Below are positions 1-7,280 of a stretch of 14,368 nucleotides of DNA, in pieces. The translations under genes and the position numbers were made by a program. The stretch is taken from positions 1-14,368 of the forward strand of contig JAHFBQ010000035.1 in NCBI GenBank assembly GCA_023249935.1, given 5' to 3'. How positions within the stretch are numbered: the first letter of the stretch is position 1; every line of letters begins with the position of its first letter. The notes under the pieces were generated by a model. It did no database searches and was not told the origin of the DNA. It worked only from the letters and a program-made list of their open reading frames with translations. Source of the DNA: a bacterium (GTDB taxonomy: Bacteria; Babelota; Babeliae; Babelales; RVW-14).

Positions 1-208
1 GCTTGCGCGCCTTCTTTTTAGAGTTCTGTAGCTTGGTTATCTCAGTATGTAAGTTGTCGCAGGTGTTATAGATAAGATAAACACCTCCTCCAATAAATAA
101 ACCAAGTGCTGCAAGAACGATGAGAAGATGGCGAGTATATTGCTGCTCTTCAAGAGAGTGTATAAAGCGAAGTTTTTCTATAAGAAAGGGTTTTATATTC
201 AAATTCAT
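1..208 (-). CDS. GspM/PilO-like inner-membrane protein (3' part outside window)
   Basis: This is the first 69 codons of a gene that continues past the left edge. The start ATG overlaps the stop of the preceding gspL-like gene as ATGA, so translation is probably coupled. The product has a short basic cytoplasmic N-terminus (MNLNIKPFLIEKLRF...), then one hydrophobic segment at about residues 30-49 (LLIVLAALGLFIGGGVYLIY), then a polar stretch rich in Lys and predicted helical (ITKLQNSKKKARK). That bitopic layout, a single N-terminal membrane anchor followed by a periplasmic coiled coil, is typical of GspM and PilO. Position directly after a GspL-like gene supports GspM. The fold that would separate GspM from PilO or a second PilN-like protein lies outside the window, so the name rests on topology and gene order. 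Confidence 0.6.
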   Translation of the reverse strand, partial: MNLNIKPFLIEKLRFIHSLEEQQYTRHLLIVLAALGLFIGGGVYLIYNTCDNLHTEITKLQNSKKKARK

Positions 209-1914
209 ACTCTGCCTGTCAATTGTTGTTGTATCGCAGTTGATTTCTTTTGTAGTTTAACACTAAACTTAATACCTCTTTCTGCTGCAGGAATGGCTGA
301 TGGGGGTTCTACAAAAGTGAGTAAAGGTGATTCTTTAATGCGGTCTTCGATCTCAGCCCATTCTTTATGATGAAAGCCAAGACCCTTCTCAGATTTAAAG
401 TATCCCTCAAGTTCTACAATGGGATTGCCAGGTTCTTTTTCGCTAAGGATAAATTCTTCAACATCAAGCTTAAATTGTTGTTTATCAAAGGTTTGAGTGA
501 CCTCAAGAAGAACTTCTAGAGGCTTTGTACGTTCTTGGCTAAAAGGGGCCCACAGTGTAGTTTTTTCTTTTATCACATCCTCTACTTTACGAAAGACTGT
601 TTGTAGTGGAATTGCCTTCGCGCGATCTTTTTGAGGAAGCAATGCCTTGAGGCGTTGAATCTGGTCCTGTTCTAGTGCTTTTGCTGCTTGGCTTAATTGC
701 GAAATCTGTGAGTAGCCAACAAAACCTATTGAGATGCACGTAATGAAAAACAAAAATACGCCAGCATACAATTGTTTAAGCGCGAGCGTTGTGTCAAATA
801 ACGCAAATTCTTTGCGGCGTAAATTGAAGCTTTCAAATCCAGGGGGTGCTAAAATAGCTCCAAGTGGATTGATAAAATCTTCCCAGTTGTGTGTATCTTT
901 AGAGGTATTGTTTTTTATAACAGGAAGATCAAAAATTTTCTTTGGATTAAACATTTCACAGGGTATTTGCAAAAGATCGGTGCTGTACTGTGCAAATTGA
1001 GGAATTTTCGCTGCTTGGCCCATGAATAATATTTTACTTACACCATCATAATAATTGAGCTTGAGGCTGAATGAATTAAGGGTGAATTGTATCTCATTAA
1101 AAAAATTAATGAGATGTTTTTGGATGATTTTATCTAATTCACTTTGTGATTCAATACCAGACATTCCCTTTTCTTGTAGATGTTCTAAAACTTGAGCAGG
1201 TGAAAGCTCAGTTTCTTCGCTGATGTGAGTCAGAATGAGATCTAATCCCTTAGCAATGTATCTGGTCAACTTGAGTTGATTGTTTTGTAAAAAAGTGATG
1301 CGTGTGCCTTGATGGCCAATATCGACTAATGCTGTGCTGCCTGGTAAATCATGGTAGGCAGGTATTCTTTGGTAAAGGCCGTAGGTGGCAAAAAGATCTA
1401 TAATGACCGTGTTTACTTTAATCCCGCTCTGCTCATAAGGCTCAAGAATACTCTGTAAGTCTTGTTTGCGCAGAGCAACAGCAAGAATTTGTGAGCTTTG
1501 AAGTTCTTTGTTGCTTTTGATTATCGAAAAATCAGTTACTGCTTCTTCAAGTGAGAATGGAAGTAAAGGTTCAATTTCATATTCGATCACCATGCGAATT
1601 TTATCAATATCAACGAATGGTACATCTAGTTCCTTAATGACGGTCATAGTTGCTGGTATGATGATGCATATGTTATCTATTTTGCCTGCCGCCTTAATCA
1701 GGTCGGTCATGGCTTGAATAGGAGATTTTGCTAGATCTTCGTTGGTGCCTTGTGTAAGAGGGATTTCTATTAATTTTTCAACGATAGAGGTCCGTGGTTT
1801 TAATGTTATAACGGCGCCGTGTACATAATTATCCTGCATCATGATGCTCAGCGTGCGTTGTGTAAAAAGACGATAGGAACCTATTTTTTCAGGCAAAAGA
1901 ATGTTGCGCATCAT
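205..1914 (-). CDS. gspL: GspL-like type II secretion platform protein (PilM-like actin fold + PilN-like periplasmic part)
   Basis: A 569-residue inner-membrane assembly protein. Residues about 1-355 resemble the PilM/GspL actin-like domain: the helix leading into EIEPLLPF (113-120) is the family signature, VDIG with a following Gly-Thr (197-204) matches the phosphate-binding strand-turn, and FMGQAAKIP (297-305) matches a late nucleotide-fold loop. One membrane helix follows at about 380-402, then a coiled stretch (403-450) and a small mixed alpha/beta periplasmic region to the end, like the ferredoxin-like domain of GspL or PilN. In type II secretion, GspL recruits the GspE ATPase and binds GspM and GspC. 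The start overlaps the gspD stop (ATGA), with AAGGA about ten bases upstream. The cytoplasmic part is nearer in size to PilM (about 350) than to classical GspL (about 240), so a PilM-PilN fusion is an equally fair description. Confidence 0.75.
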   Translation of the reverse strand: MMRNILLPEKIGSYRLFTQRTLSIMMQDNYVHGAVITLKPRTSIVEKLIEIPLTQGTNEDLAKSPIQAMTDLIKAAGKIDNICIIIPATMTVIKELDVPFVDIDKIRMVIEYEIEPLLPFSLEEAVTDFSIIKSNKELQSSQILAVALRKQDLQSILEPYEQSGIKVNTVIIDLFATYGLYQRIPAYHDLPGSTALVDIGHQGTRITFLQNNQLKLTRYIAKGLDLILTHISEETELSPAQVLEHLQEKGMSGIESQSELDKIIQKHLINFFNEIQFTLNSFSLKLNYYDGVSKILFMGQAAKIPQFAQYSTDLLQIPCEMFNPKKIFDLPVIKNNTSKDTHNWEDFINPLGAILAPPGFESFNLRRKEFALFDTTLALKQLYAGVFLFFITCISIGFVGYSQISQLSQAAKALEQDQIQRLKALLPQKDRAKAIPLQTVFRKVEDVIKEKTTLWAPFSQERTKPLEVLLEVTQTFDKQQFKLDVEEFILSEKEPGNPIVELEGYFKSEKGLGFHHKEWAEIEDRIKESPLLTFVEPPSAIPAAERGIKFSVKLQKKSTAIQQQLTGRV

Positions 1915-4900
1915 GATGGGTTGTTCCTTGCTGCTTGAGCAGGTTGGTTGGCCTGCAGGAGGAAATCTTTCAATGAATTTCGTTTGGCAGGATCAACAGT
2001 AAGTTCGGTATTGCTAGGTGATTTCGAAGTAGGAATATCTAGCAGCGTCTTGAGCCCTGCCTGCTTGTCTTGCAAATCCGTGTTTAGTTCTTTATTGTTG
2101 GTATTATAAGTCTGCGAGATAAGCGTCTTAAGTTTTTTTCGCTGGTTAGTCAAGTGAGTATCATCTACATCAATCAAGCGCTGTTGCTGCATTCTGTCAT
2201 TCAGCAATGTTAAAACTTCTTGTTGAGCAATATGTGTCTCTGGTTGCGGCGTATTTACAGGGGCCTGAATTGGTTGTTGCAGCAATGGTTCTTGTTCTTG
2301 CTGCTGTTTAATAAGTTGTGCACCATTGTTTGTTACCCCAAGCTTTGATTGAAGCAAGTTTTTTACACCATCAGGTGTTACTTTTTTCTCAGACTGTTTA
2401 CTTACAGTGGGGACTGCAAGTTGTGGAGGGGGTGTTTGCATGGGTAGCGCTGGTTCATCAACCAATGTCTCGAGTTGTTTTGAAGTTAGTTGGATTTGAG
2501 ACTGTTTTGCTATTGATGTTGATGGGGGCATTATTGTGTCTTTGGTGGGTGTTATTAATTTGGGCTTGTTTTTAGGTTGCTTAATCATCATATGATTTTC
2601 AGGGTCTTCATCTATGGTGCGATAATAAGGATCATGTTTGATATCTACTGATGTTGGTTGATAACGAGCATTAGCAAAATCAACCACCTTGTGAGAGTAA
2701 TTTTCTTGCTTAGGATCAAAGAACCAATTAAATAATGGATCGTTTGTTTTGAGTGTCTTAATACCATCTTCAATATCATTTGTTGCAGCGTGAAGTTTCA
2801 TCTTGGTGCATAGTTCAACGCCAGGAGCTGTTCGAGGCTTGACAATGGTTGGTGCCATAAAAATAAAAATATACGAACGATTGACTGTGCGAGATTGATT
2901 CTTGAAGAACCATCCCAAGATAGGAATATTAGAGAGTAAAGGAGTTCTCGAAATGCTTTCGCCAACTTTTGTTTTCACAAAGCCACCAAGAATGAGAACT
3001 TGGCCATCAGCCATTGTGACATTTGTGTTTACTTGTTTGTTAGACTTGTCTCCAGTTCCAGCTGTAACGAATTCGCTGATGTTAACATTAATTTTCAAAC
3101 GAATAACGCCATCAAGATTTATCTGTGGTTCAATTTCGAGTGATGTATCTGCATTGACAGGGCCAAAGCCTTTTACTCCTGCACTGCCAGCATCTTGTAG
3201 TAGAACGTTGCGTTCTTCACCGATTGATATTTTACCAGTTACTTTGTTAGCGATAGTCAAAAATGGTTGGGAGAGAATTGTTGCATTGCTACGAGTTCTA
3301 AGCATCTCAAAAACAGCCCATATATTTGTTTTACTGCCAAATGACAGTAGGGTTGATCCTTGGGTCTTAACAAGTTGTGTTAACATATCACCAAGCAATG
3401 TTATTGGGTCTTTGGAGGCATCAGTAGGTGTGCTGAGTGATGCGTCACCTGTATTTGCTGACTGAAAATTTACACGGCCGCCGAGCGTGTTTAATTTAGG
3501 GTTACGAATAGATCCACTGATCTGGTCCATATCATTTGCATCAACCTGAACAAATAATGTTTCCATAGCAACTTGTGGTTGCGGCTTATCAAGATCTTTA
3601 ATGATGCCTTTAACCATTTGCCAATCTTGTTTATCAGTACAGGATATGACGAGACGGTTCGCCTCCTTATCAGCTAAAAATTTCATTGCTTTAAAATATT
3701 TTACACCACCACGAATTGCACCATATTTTGCTGCTTGTTGACCAGGTCCTTGATCGGGTGGCGTGGTCACTTCTTTGAGAATTTCGGCAATCTGTGTGGC
3801 ATCGCTATATTGTAGTGGATAAATGTGCAAAGGTGATTCGGCAGCTTTTAATTCTACGTCGATGTATTCAGTAATGAATTTCTCTATTTTTTTTATAGGA
3901 TCAAGTGTTCCCATCAAGATCAGGGAATTTGTTCGCTCTTCGGCAACCAGCTTGGTTCCTGATGGAAAATAATCATTGGTGGTGTCAGTAGATTTTGCGA
4001 ATAGCCGTGCCAACGGATTAGTGTCTGCTTTTTTCATAAGGCCCTCTAGTAGGCCCTTTACGTCAGTTGCATTGGTGCGTGTAAGACGCATGACAACAAC
4101 TGTTTCTGCCTGCCCCATGGTGTCGAGTTCTTGAATAACCTTCATGGCAGATTTAATGTTGTAACAACGGTCTGTGATAATAAAACATTTTGCTTGGGGA
4201 TAAGGGAAGAGTGTGTGTTTATCGCTCAAGAGGCTATCAAGAAGATCTTTAACAGAGTCGATTTCAAGATTCTGCAGAAACATGACATAGCGTACGGTTA
4301 GATCGCTATTCGGGAGTGTTGTGTAAGGAACGTTAATGTAAGAAGGTAGTGCTTCTGTTAATTTTTTATCTCGAGGAAGTACTTTGTGCAATCCATCAAC
4401 TTCAACAATGCTAAAACCAGAAACCTCTAGTAGCGTTAAAAATATTTTCCAGGCGCCTTCGACAGTTTGAGCCTGGCGAATGGTGAGAGACACTTTGATA
4501 TCAGCAAGACTTTTATCGGGGAGCAAATTGATATTTTTTAGTTCGGCCATGTAGTTAACCACATTATCAAGAGAACTATTTTCAAAATTCAAGTAAATAT
4601 CAGGGGCCTTGGCATCGCCCTTGTCTTGTTTGGTCGGATCAGTTTTCTGAGAGGATTTTGAAGGTTTTGGATCTGAGGTCGGGACAACAGAAGGCGATGT
4701 AATAACAATATCACTGTTTGGTTCTGTTCCTGGCATGGTAGTGGTAAATGGTGTTGAGGTAGAATTGTCCGCGAGTAATGGATTTTTCTCATCGGCAGCA
4801 GGAAGCTCTTCTGATGTAGTATTCTGCCCATCATTGATGGCTTCTGGCAATTGAGATGGTAATGCGGATGCCGGGAGCATGAGTCCAGCTAACATAACTA

Positions 4901-4928
4901 TTGCAAGAATCAGTGAGTACAATACCAT
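1911..4928 (-). CDS. gspD: Type II secretion outer-membrane secretin GspD with long C-terminal tail
   Basis: A 1005-residue secretin forming the outer-membrane channel. Residues 1-22 are a signal peptide ending at SALP; 25-108 are a Ser/Thr/Pro/Asp-rich linker. Periplasmic domains follow: N0 (about 109-190), N1 (211-270), N2 (275-358) and N3 (365-448). The secretin core spans about 450-697 and shows conserved pieces: SQPFLTIANK (553-562), the VNTNVTMADGQVLILGGF stretch (633-650), and TPLLSNIPILGWFF (662-675) leading to an IFIFMAPTIV strand. Residues 700-1005 are an extra, low-complexity Gln/Pro/Thr-rich tail; usual GspD proteins end soon after the core, at about 650-750 residues. The order N0-N3 without AMIN domains favours GspD over PilQ. 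The start has AGGA eight bases upstream and lies 22 bases after gspC. Type II secretin identity is firm; the tail's role is unknown. Confidence 0.9.
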   Translation of the reverse strand: MVLYSLILAIVMLAGLMLPASALPSQLPEAINDGQNTTSEELPAADEKNPLLADNSTSTPFTTTMPGTEPNSDIVITSPSVVPTSDPKPSKSSQKTDPTKQDKGDAKAPDIYLNFENSSLDNVVNYMAELKNINLLPDKSLADIKVSLTIRQAQTVEGAWKIFLTLLEVSGFSIVEVDGLHKVLPRDKKLTEALPSYINVPYTTLPNSDLTVRYVMFLQNLEIDSVKDLLDSLLSDKHTLFPYPQAKCFIITDRCYNIKSAMKVIQELDTMGQAETVVVMRLTRTNATDVKGLLEGLMKKADTNPLARLFAKSTDTTNDYFPSGTKLVAEERTNSLILMGTLDPIKKIEKFITEYIDVELKAAESPLHIYPLQYSDATQIAEILKEVTTPPDQGPGQQAAKYGAIRGGVKYFKAMKFLADKEANRLVISCTDKQDWQMVKGIIKDLDKPQPQVAMETLFVQVDANDMDQISGSIRNPKLNTLGGRVNFQSANTGDASLSTPTDASKDPITLLGDMLTQLVKTQGSTLLSFGSKTNIWAVFEMLRTRSNATILSQPFLTIANKVTGKISIGEERNVLLQDAGSAGVKGFGPVNADTSLEIEPQINLDGVIRLKINVNISEFVTAGTGDKSNKQVNTNVTMADGQVLILGGFVKTKVGESISRTPLLSNIPILGWFFKNQSRTVNRSYIFIFMAPTIVKPRTAPGVELCTKMKLHAATNDIEDGIKTLKTNDPLFNWFFDPKQENYSHKVVDFANARYQPTSVDIKHDPYYRTIDEDPENHMMIKQPKNKPKLITPTKDTIMPPSTSIAKQSQIQLTSKQLETLVDEPALPMQTPPPQLAVPTVSKQSEKKVTPDGVKNLLQSKLGVTNNGAQLIKQQQEQEPLLQQPIQAPVNTPQPETHIAQQEVLTLLNDRMQQQRLIDVDDTHLTNQRKKLKTLISQTYNTNNKELNTDLQDKQAGLKTLLDIPTSKSPSNTELTVDPAKRNSLKDFLLQANQPAQAARNNPS

Positions 4929-4950
4929 CCGACCATCCTACTATTTGTTG

Positions 4951-6084
4951 TTAGTGAACTCGAGCACCTTGAAGTCGTGCGCGTAAATTATCTAGCAGTC
5001 GCTTACGAACTTGTGCAATGGCCTCTACTTGCTGGTTGTTGTTATGGCGCTCGCCGAATTCACGATTTTGCTTTTCACGTTCTTGTAGCTTACTCATCTT
5101 TAGATCTTCTTCAGGTTTTGCAGCATCTTTTGACTTATTATCACCAAACAACATCTTCTTTGCTTTGCTAATGTAGGCCAATTTATAAGTGTATGCGATT
5201 TCTGCATCATTCCGTTTTAGTTTGACCATGATAGCATCTCCCGCGGTGGTTGCTGAAATTTTATCGAAAATAGCTACGCGATTAGGTGCTTGAGCCATAC
5301 TTACGTCATTTATGGAAATGATAATATCCCCTTTTTCAAGACCAAGTAGGCCGCCCAAAGAATCTTTGGCGAGATCGCCGATGCGAACCCCAATAGGATT
5401 GCCTTGTTGATATGCGGTCCCAATGACTCCTGTGCGATCAAGAAAGCTTCCTAGTGAATCAATTTCATGCTTAAAACTTTCAGGATCAACTTGCCATGTC
5501 GACGCATCAATTTTTTTTAGAATGAATTCCCACTTTGTGGGGCCATCCATAGCTAGATCAGCATCTTCCTTGCGCAGATAGAATGCTTCTTGTTGACCAC
5601 TTGATCGCAAAAAAACGACACTGTTGCGTGATATTTTAATAATTTGTCCATCTTTGTACATATCACCGATATGATAAACAGACTCTTTTTTCGATTCATC
5701 TTCTATCATGGCAACATTCTGTGTTTCATCAGCTGCAACAATAATTCCCTTTATAGATAGGGTGAGTTCTGGTGTAAATTCAGGAGCTTTTGGTTCCGGA
5801 ATGACTGGGGCAGGGGTTTCTTGTATTTCTGGAAGCGGAGTAACAAGATTTTTTTGTACAGGCTTAACAGCTTGTGAGATGTAGGTTCCAAATAAGTCAT
5901 GTTTAAAGATAGGTTCCCAGTGAGAATCGGGAAATGCTGTCTTCTTTTTATCAATGACTCGTTGTTCTAGATTGGAAAGTTTAGTTATCTGCGTCGGTTC
6001 CTCATGTAACACTTGCAGAACAGCTAATGATAGAATCATAAGTCCGACAATAGAACTATTAACGACCCATATGGCTTGCTTCAT
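4951..6084 (-). CDS. gspC: Type II secretion inner-membrane clamp protein GspC (HR + PDZ)
   Basis: A 377-residue bitopic protein linking the inner-membrane platform to the secretin. A hydrophobic anchor is at about residues 6-26. A Pro-rich linker (83-102) precedes the homology region (about 107-172), whose LTLSIKGIIV start, VYHIGD and FYLRKEDA elements match GspC. A PDZ domain at about 225-303 has the ligand-loop region GVRIGDL and the typical LEKGDIIISIND hairpin. In type II secretion the homology region binds the N0 domain of GspD, which fits the next gene. Residues 306-377 are an extra, highly charged, probably helical tail rich in Lys, Glu, Gln and Asn. This is the first gene of the gsp operon, with a promoter at 6142-6113 and a GAGG about twelve bases before the ATG. 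Confidence 0.85.
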   Translation of the reverse strand: MKQAIWVVNSSIVGLMILSLAVLQVLHEEPTQITKLSNLEQRVIDKKKTAFPDSHWEPIFKHDLFGTYISQAVKPVQKNLVTPLPEIQETPAPVIPEPKAPEFTPELTLSIKGIIVAADETQNVAMIEDESKKESVYHIGDMYKDGQIIKISRNSVVFLRSSGQQEAFYLRKEDADLAMDGPTKWEFILKKIDASTWQVDPESFKHEIDSLGSFLDRTGVIGTAYQQGNPIGVRIGDLAKDSLGGLLGLEKGDIIISINDVSMAQAPNRVAIFDKISATTAGDAIMVKLKRNDAEIAYTYKLAYISKAKKMLFGDNKSKDAAKPEEDLKMSKLQEREKQNREFGERHNNNQQVEAIAQVRKRLLDNLRARLQGARVH

Positions 6085-6112
6085 ACCCGCTCTAATCCTC
6101 GTTTAAAATACG

Positions 6113-6142
6113 AAGATACCGGCATTTAAATTTTGCTGTCAA
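6113..6142 (-). promoter_or_regulatory. sigma70-type promoter of the gspC-D-L-M operon
   Basis: Read on the minus strand, a perfect -35 TTGACA (6142-6137) is followed after 18 bases by a -10 TATCTT (6118-6113, four of six consensus bases). Transcription would begin near 6106, giving a leader of about 22 bases before the gspC start. This is the best promoter match in the window and sits in the gap between moxR and gspC, suggesting the gsp genes can be expressed separately from the upstream run. Confidence 0.6.
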
Positions 6143-6149
6143 GCAAAAT
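6130..6149. repeat. 8-bp inverted repeat spanning the gspC -35 box
   Basis: ATTTTGCT (6130-6137) and AGCAAAAT (6142-6149) are perfect inverted copies around a 4-base loop. The repeat overlaps the -35 hexamer of the gspC promoter. It could be a repressor operator. Alternatively it could be a weak terminator for moxR, though in the minus direction it is followed by TTTAAAT rather than a clean U-run. Confidence 0.5.
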
Positions 6150-6174
6150 GTCGAGTCATTCACTCATGCCTCTT

Positions 6175-7161
6175 TCATGGAGCGGGAACCGTGCGAATGA
6201 TTTGTTGTATTATTTGATCAGATGAAATGTTTTCAGCCTCTGCTTCGTAGGTGAGTAGAATACGATGTCTTAAAACATCACCAATAACTGCTTTTACATC
6301 ATCTGGCGTTACAAAATGACGTTTACGCAAAAATGCATGACCTTTTGCTGCATGATACAATGCAAGTGTTGCCCGAGGTGATGCGCCATGCTCGATTAAA
6401 TGCTGAATATCAGTAAGACCGTATTCCTGGGGCTTGCGTGTTGCAAAGACAATTTGTAATACATAATCGATCACTTTTTCATCAAGATAGATTTGTTCGA
6501 TGAGTTTTTGCGCTTCAAGAACTTCATTTTTTGTGATGACGCTGTGTACTGTCTTTGGCTCGAAAGCTCGTTTCAAAATTTCTTTCTCTTCTGTAACGCT
6601 TGGGTGTCCAACTACGACCTTAAACATAAATCGATCGACCTGTGCTTCAGGTAGTCGGTAAGTACCTTCTTGCTCAATTGGGTTTTGTGTTGCAAGTACT
6701 AAAAACGGCTCATCGAGTTTGAACGATGTTTCGCTAATGGTTATTTGATGTTCTTGCATTGCTTCAAGAAGAGCAGATTGTACTTTTGCTGGAGCTCGGT
6801 TGATTTCATCGGCCAAAATAATATTGGCAAAGATAGGGCCTTTTTTAGTTTGAAATTCCTGATTTTTTGGATTATAGATAAGCGTTCCGATTAAATCAGC
6901 AGGCAGTAAATCTGGTGTAAATTGAATGCGTCTAAAATCGACACCAATCGCTTGAGCTACTGTTTTGATGAGAGTTGTTTTTGCAAGACCTGGCACGCCT
7001 TCTAATAAAACATGCTGATTGCAAAGTAGGGCAATGAGAATGCGATCGATAGCATGCTCTTGACCAACAACAACCTTTTTAATTTCTTGGCGTAATGCTT
7101 GCCACTGGTTACTTTTATCTTTGATCTGTTCTAAAATTTCTGGCGATGCAGTCTTGTCCAT
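6175..7161 (-). CDS. MoxR-family AAA+ ATPase
   Basis: A 328-residue cytosolic AAA+ ATPase of the MoxR class, which act as chaperone-like remodelling enzymes. Visible motifs: Walker A GVPGLAKT (55-62), Walker B IILADE (114-119) running into NRAPAKVQSALLEAM, sensor-1 Asn in LATQNP (N160), arginine finger in EAQVDRF (R177), and sensor-2 Arg in SPRATLAL (R263). Length is normal and the ATPase looks intact. The chosen ATG has GGAG ten bases upstream. MoxR genes usually sit next to DUF58 and von Willebrand factor A partner genes; none are present here. The left neighbour is the gsp operon and the right neighbour a response regulator. The family is certain; the substrate cannot be told from this sequence. 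Confidence 0.92.
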   Translation of the reverse strand: MDKTASPEILEQIKDKSNQWQALRQEIKKVVVGQEHAIDRILIALLCNQHVLLEGVPGLAKTTLIKTVAQAIGVDFRRIQFTPDLLPADLIGTLIYNPKNQEFQTKKGPIFANIILADEINRAPAKVQSALLEAMQEHQITISETSFKLDEPFLVLATQNPIEQEGTYRLPEAQVDRFMFKVVVGHPSVTEEKEILKRAFEPKTVHSVITKNEVLEAQKLIEQIYLDEKVIDYVLQIVFATRKPQEYGLTDIQHLIEHGASPRATLALYHAAKGHAFLRKRHFVTPDDVKAVIGDVLRHRILLTYEAEAENISSDQIIQQIIRTVPAP

Positions 7162-7209
7162 AATGAGACATCTCCAAACACTTGAGTTGAACTTGTTTTC
7201 ATGGATTAA

Positions 7210-7263
7210 AACCCGATCAAGATCGTAGCGATTTTTTTTCAGCTGGTACAGTAAAATTTTTTG
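7210..7263 (-). pseudogene. Relic of the C-terminal HTH of a response-regulator paralogue
   Basis: Between the regulator's stop (7281) and moxR, the minus strand encodes 18 codons reading QKILLYQLKKNRYDLDRV. This matches residues 382-399 of the intact upstream regulator (KKYLLYQLKKNRYDLNQV, 7409-7356) at 14 of 18 residues and about 40 of 54 bases. Five of the identical residues use different synonymous codons, so the copies separated while both were under protein-level selection, not by a recent local duplication. The reading frame differs from that of the regulator, has a stop about ten codons upstream, and runs without a stop into moxR's ATG. It is best read as a scar of a lost paralogue. 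An extended moxR N-terminus is unlikely because the Shine-Dalgarno lies at the annotated ATG. Confidence 0.6.
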
Positions 7264-7280
7264 AGGTGTTTTATTGCTGA

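Noticed and set aside
2902..3465. 187-codon open frame on the plus strand
   Set aside because: It lies wholly antisense to the conserved secretin core of gspD, has no Shine-Dalgarno or recognisable domain, and is best explained as a shadow of that gene.
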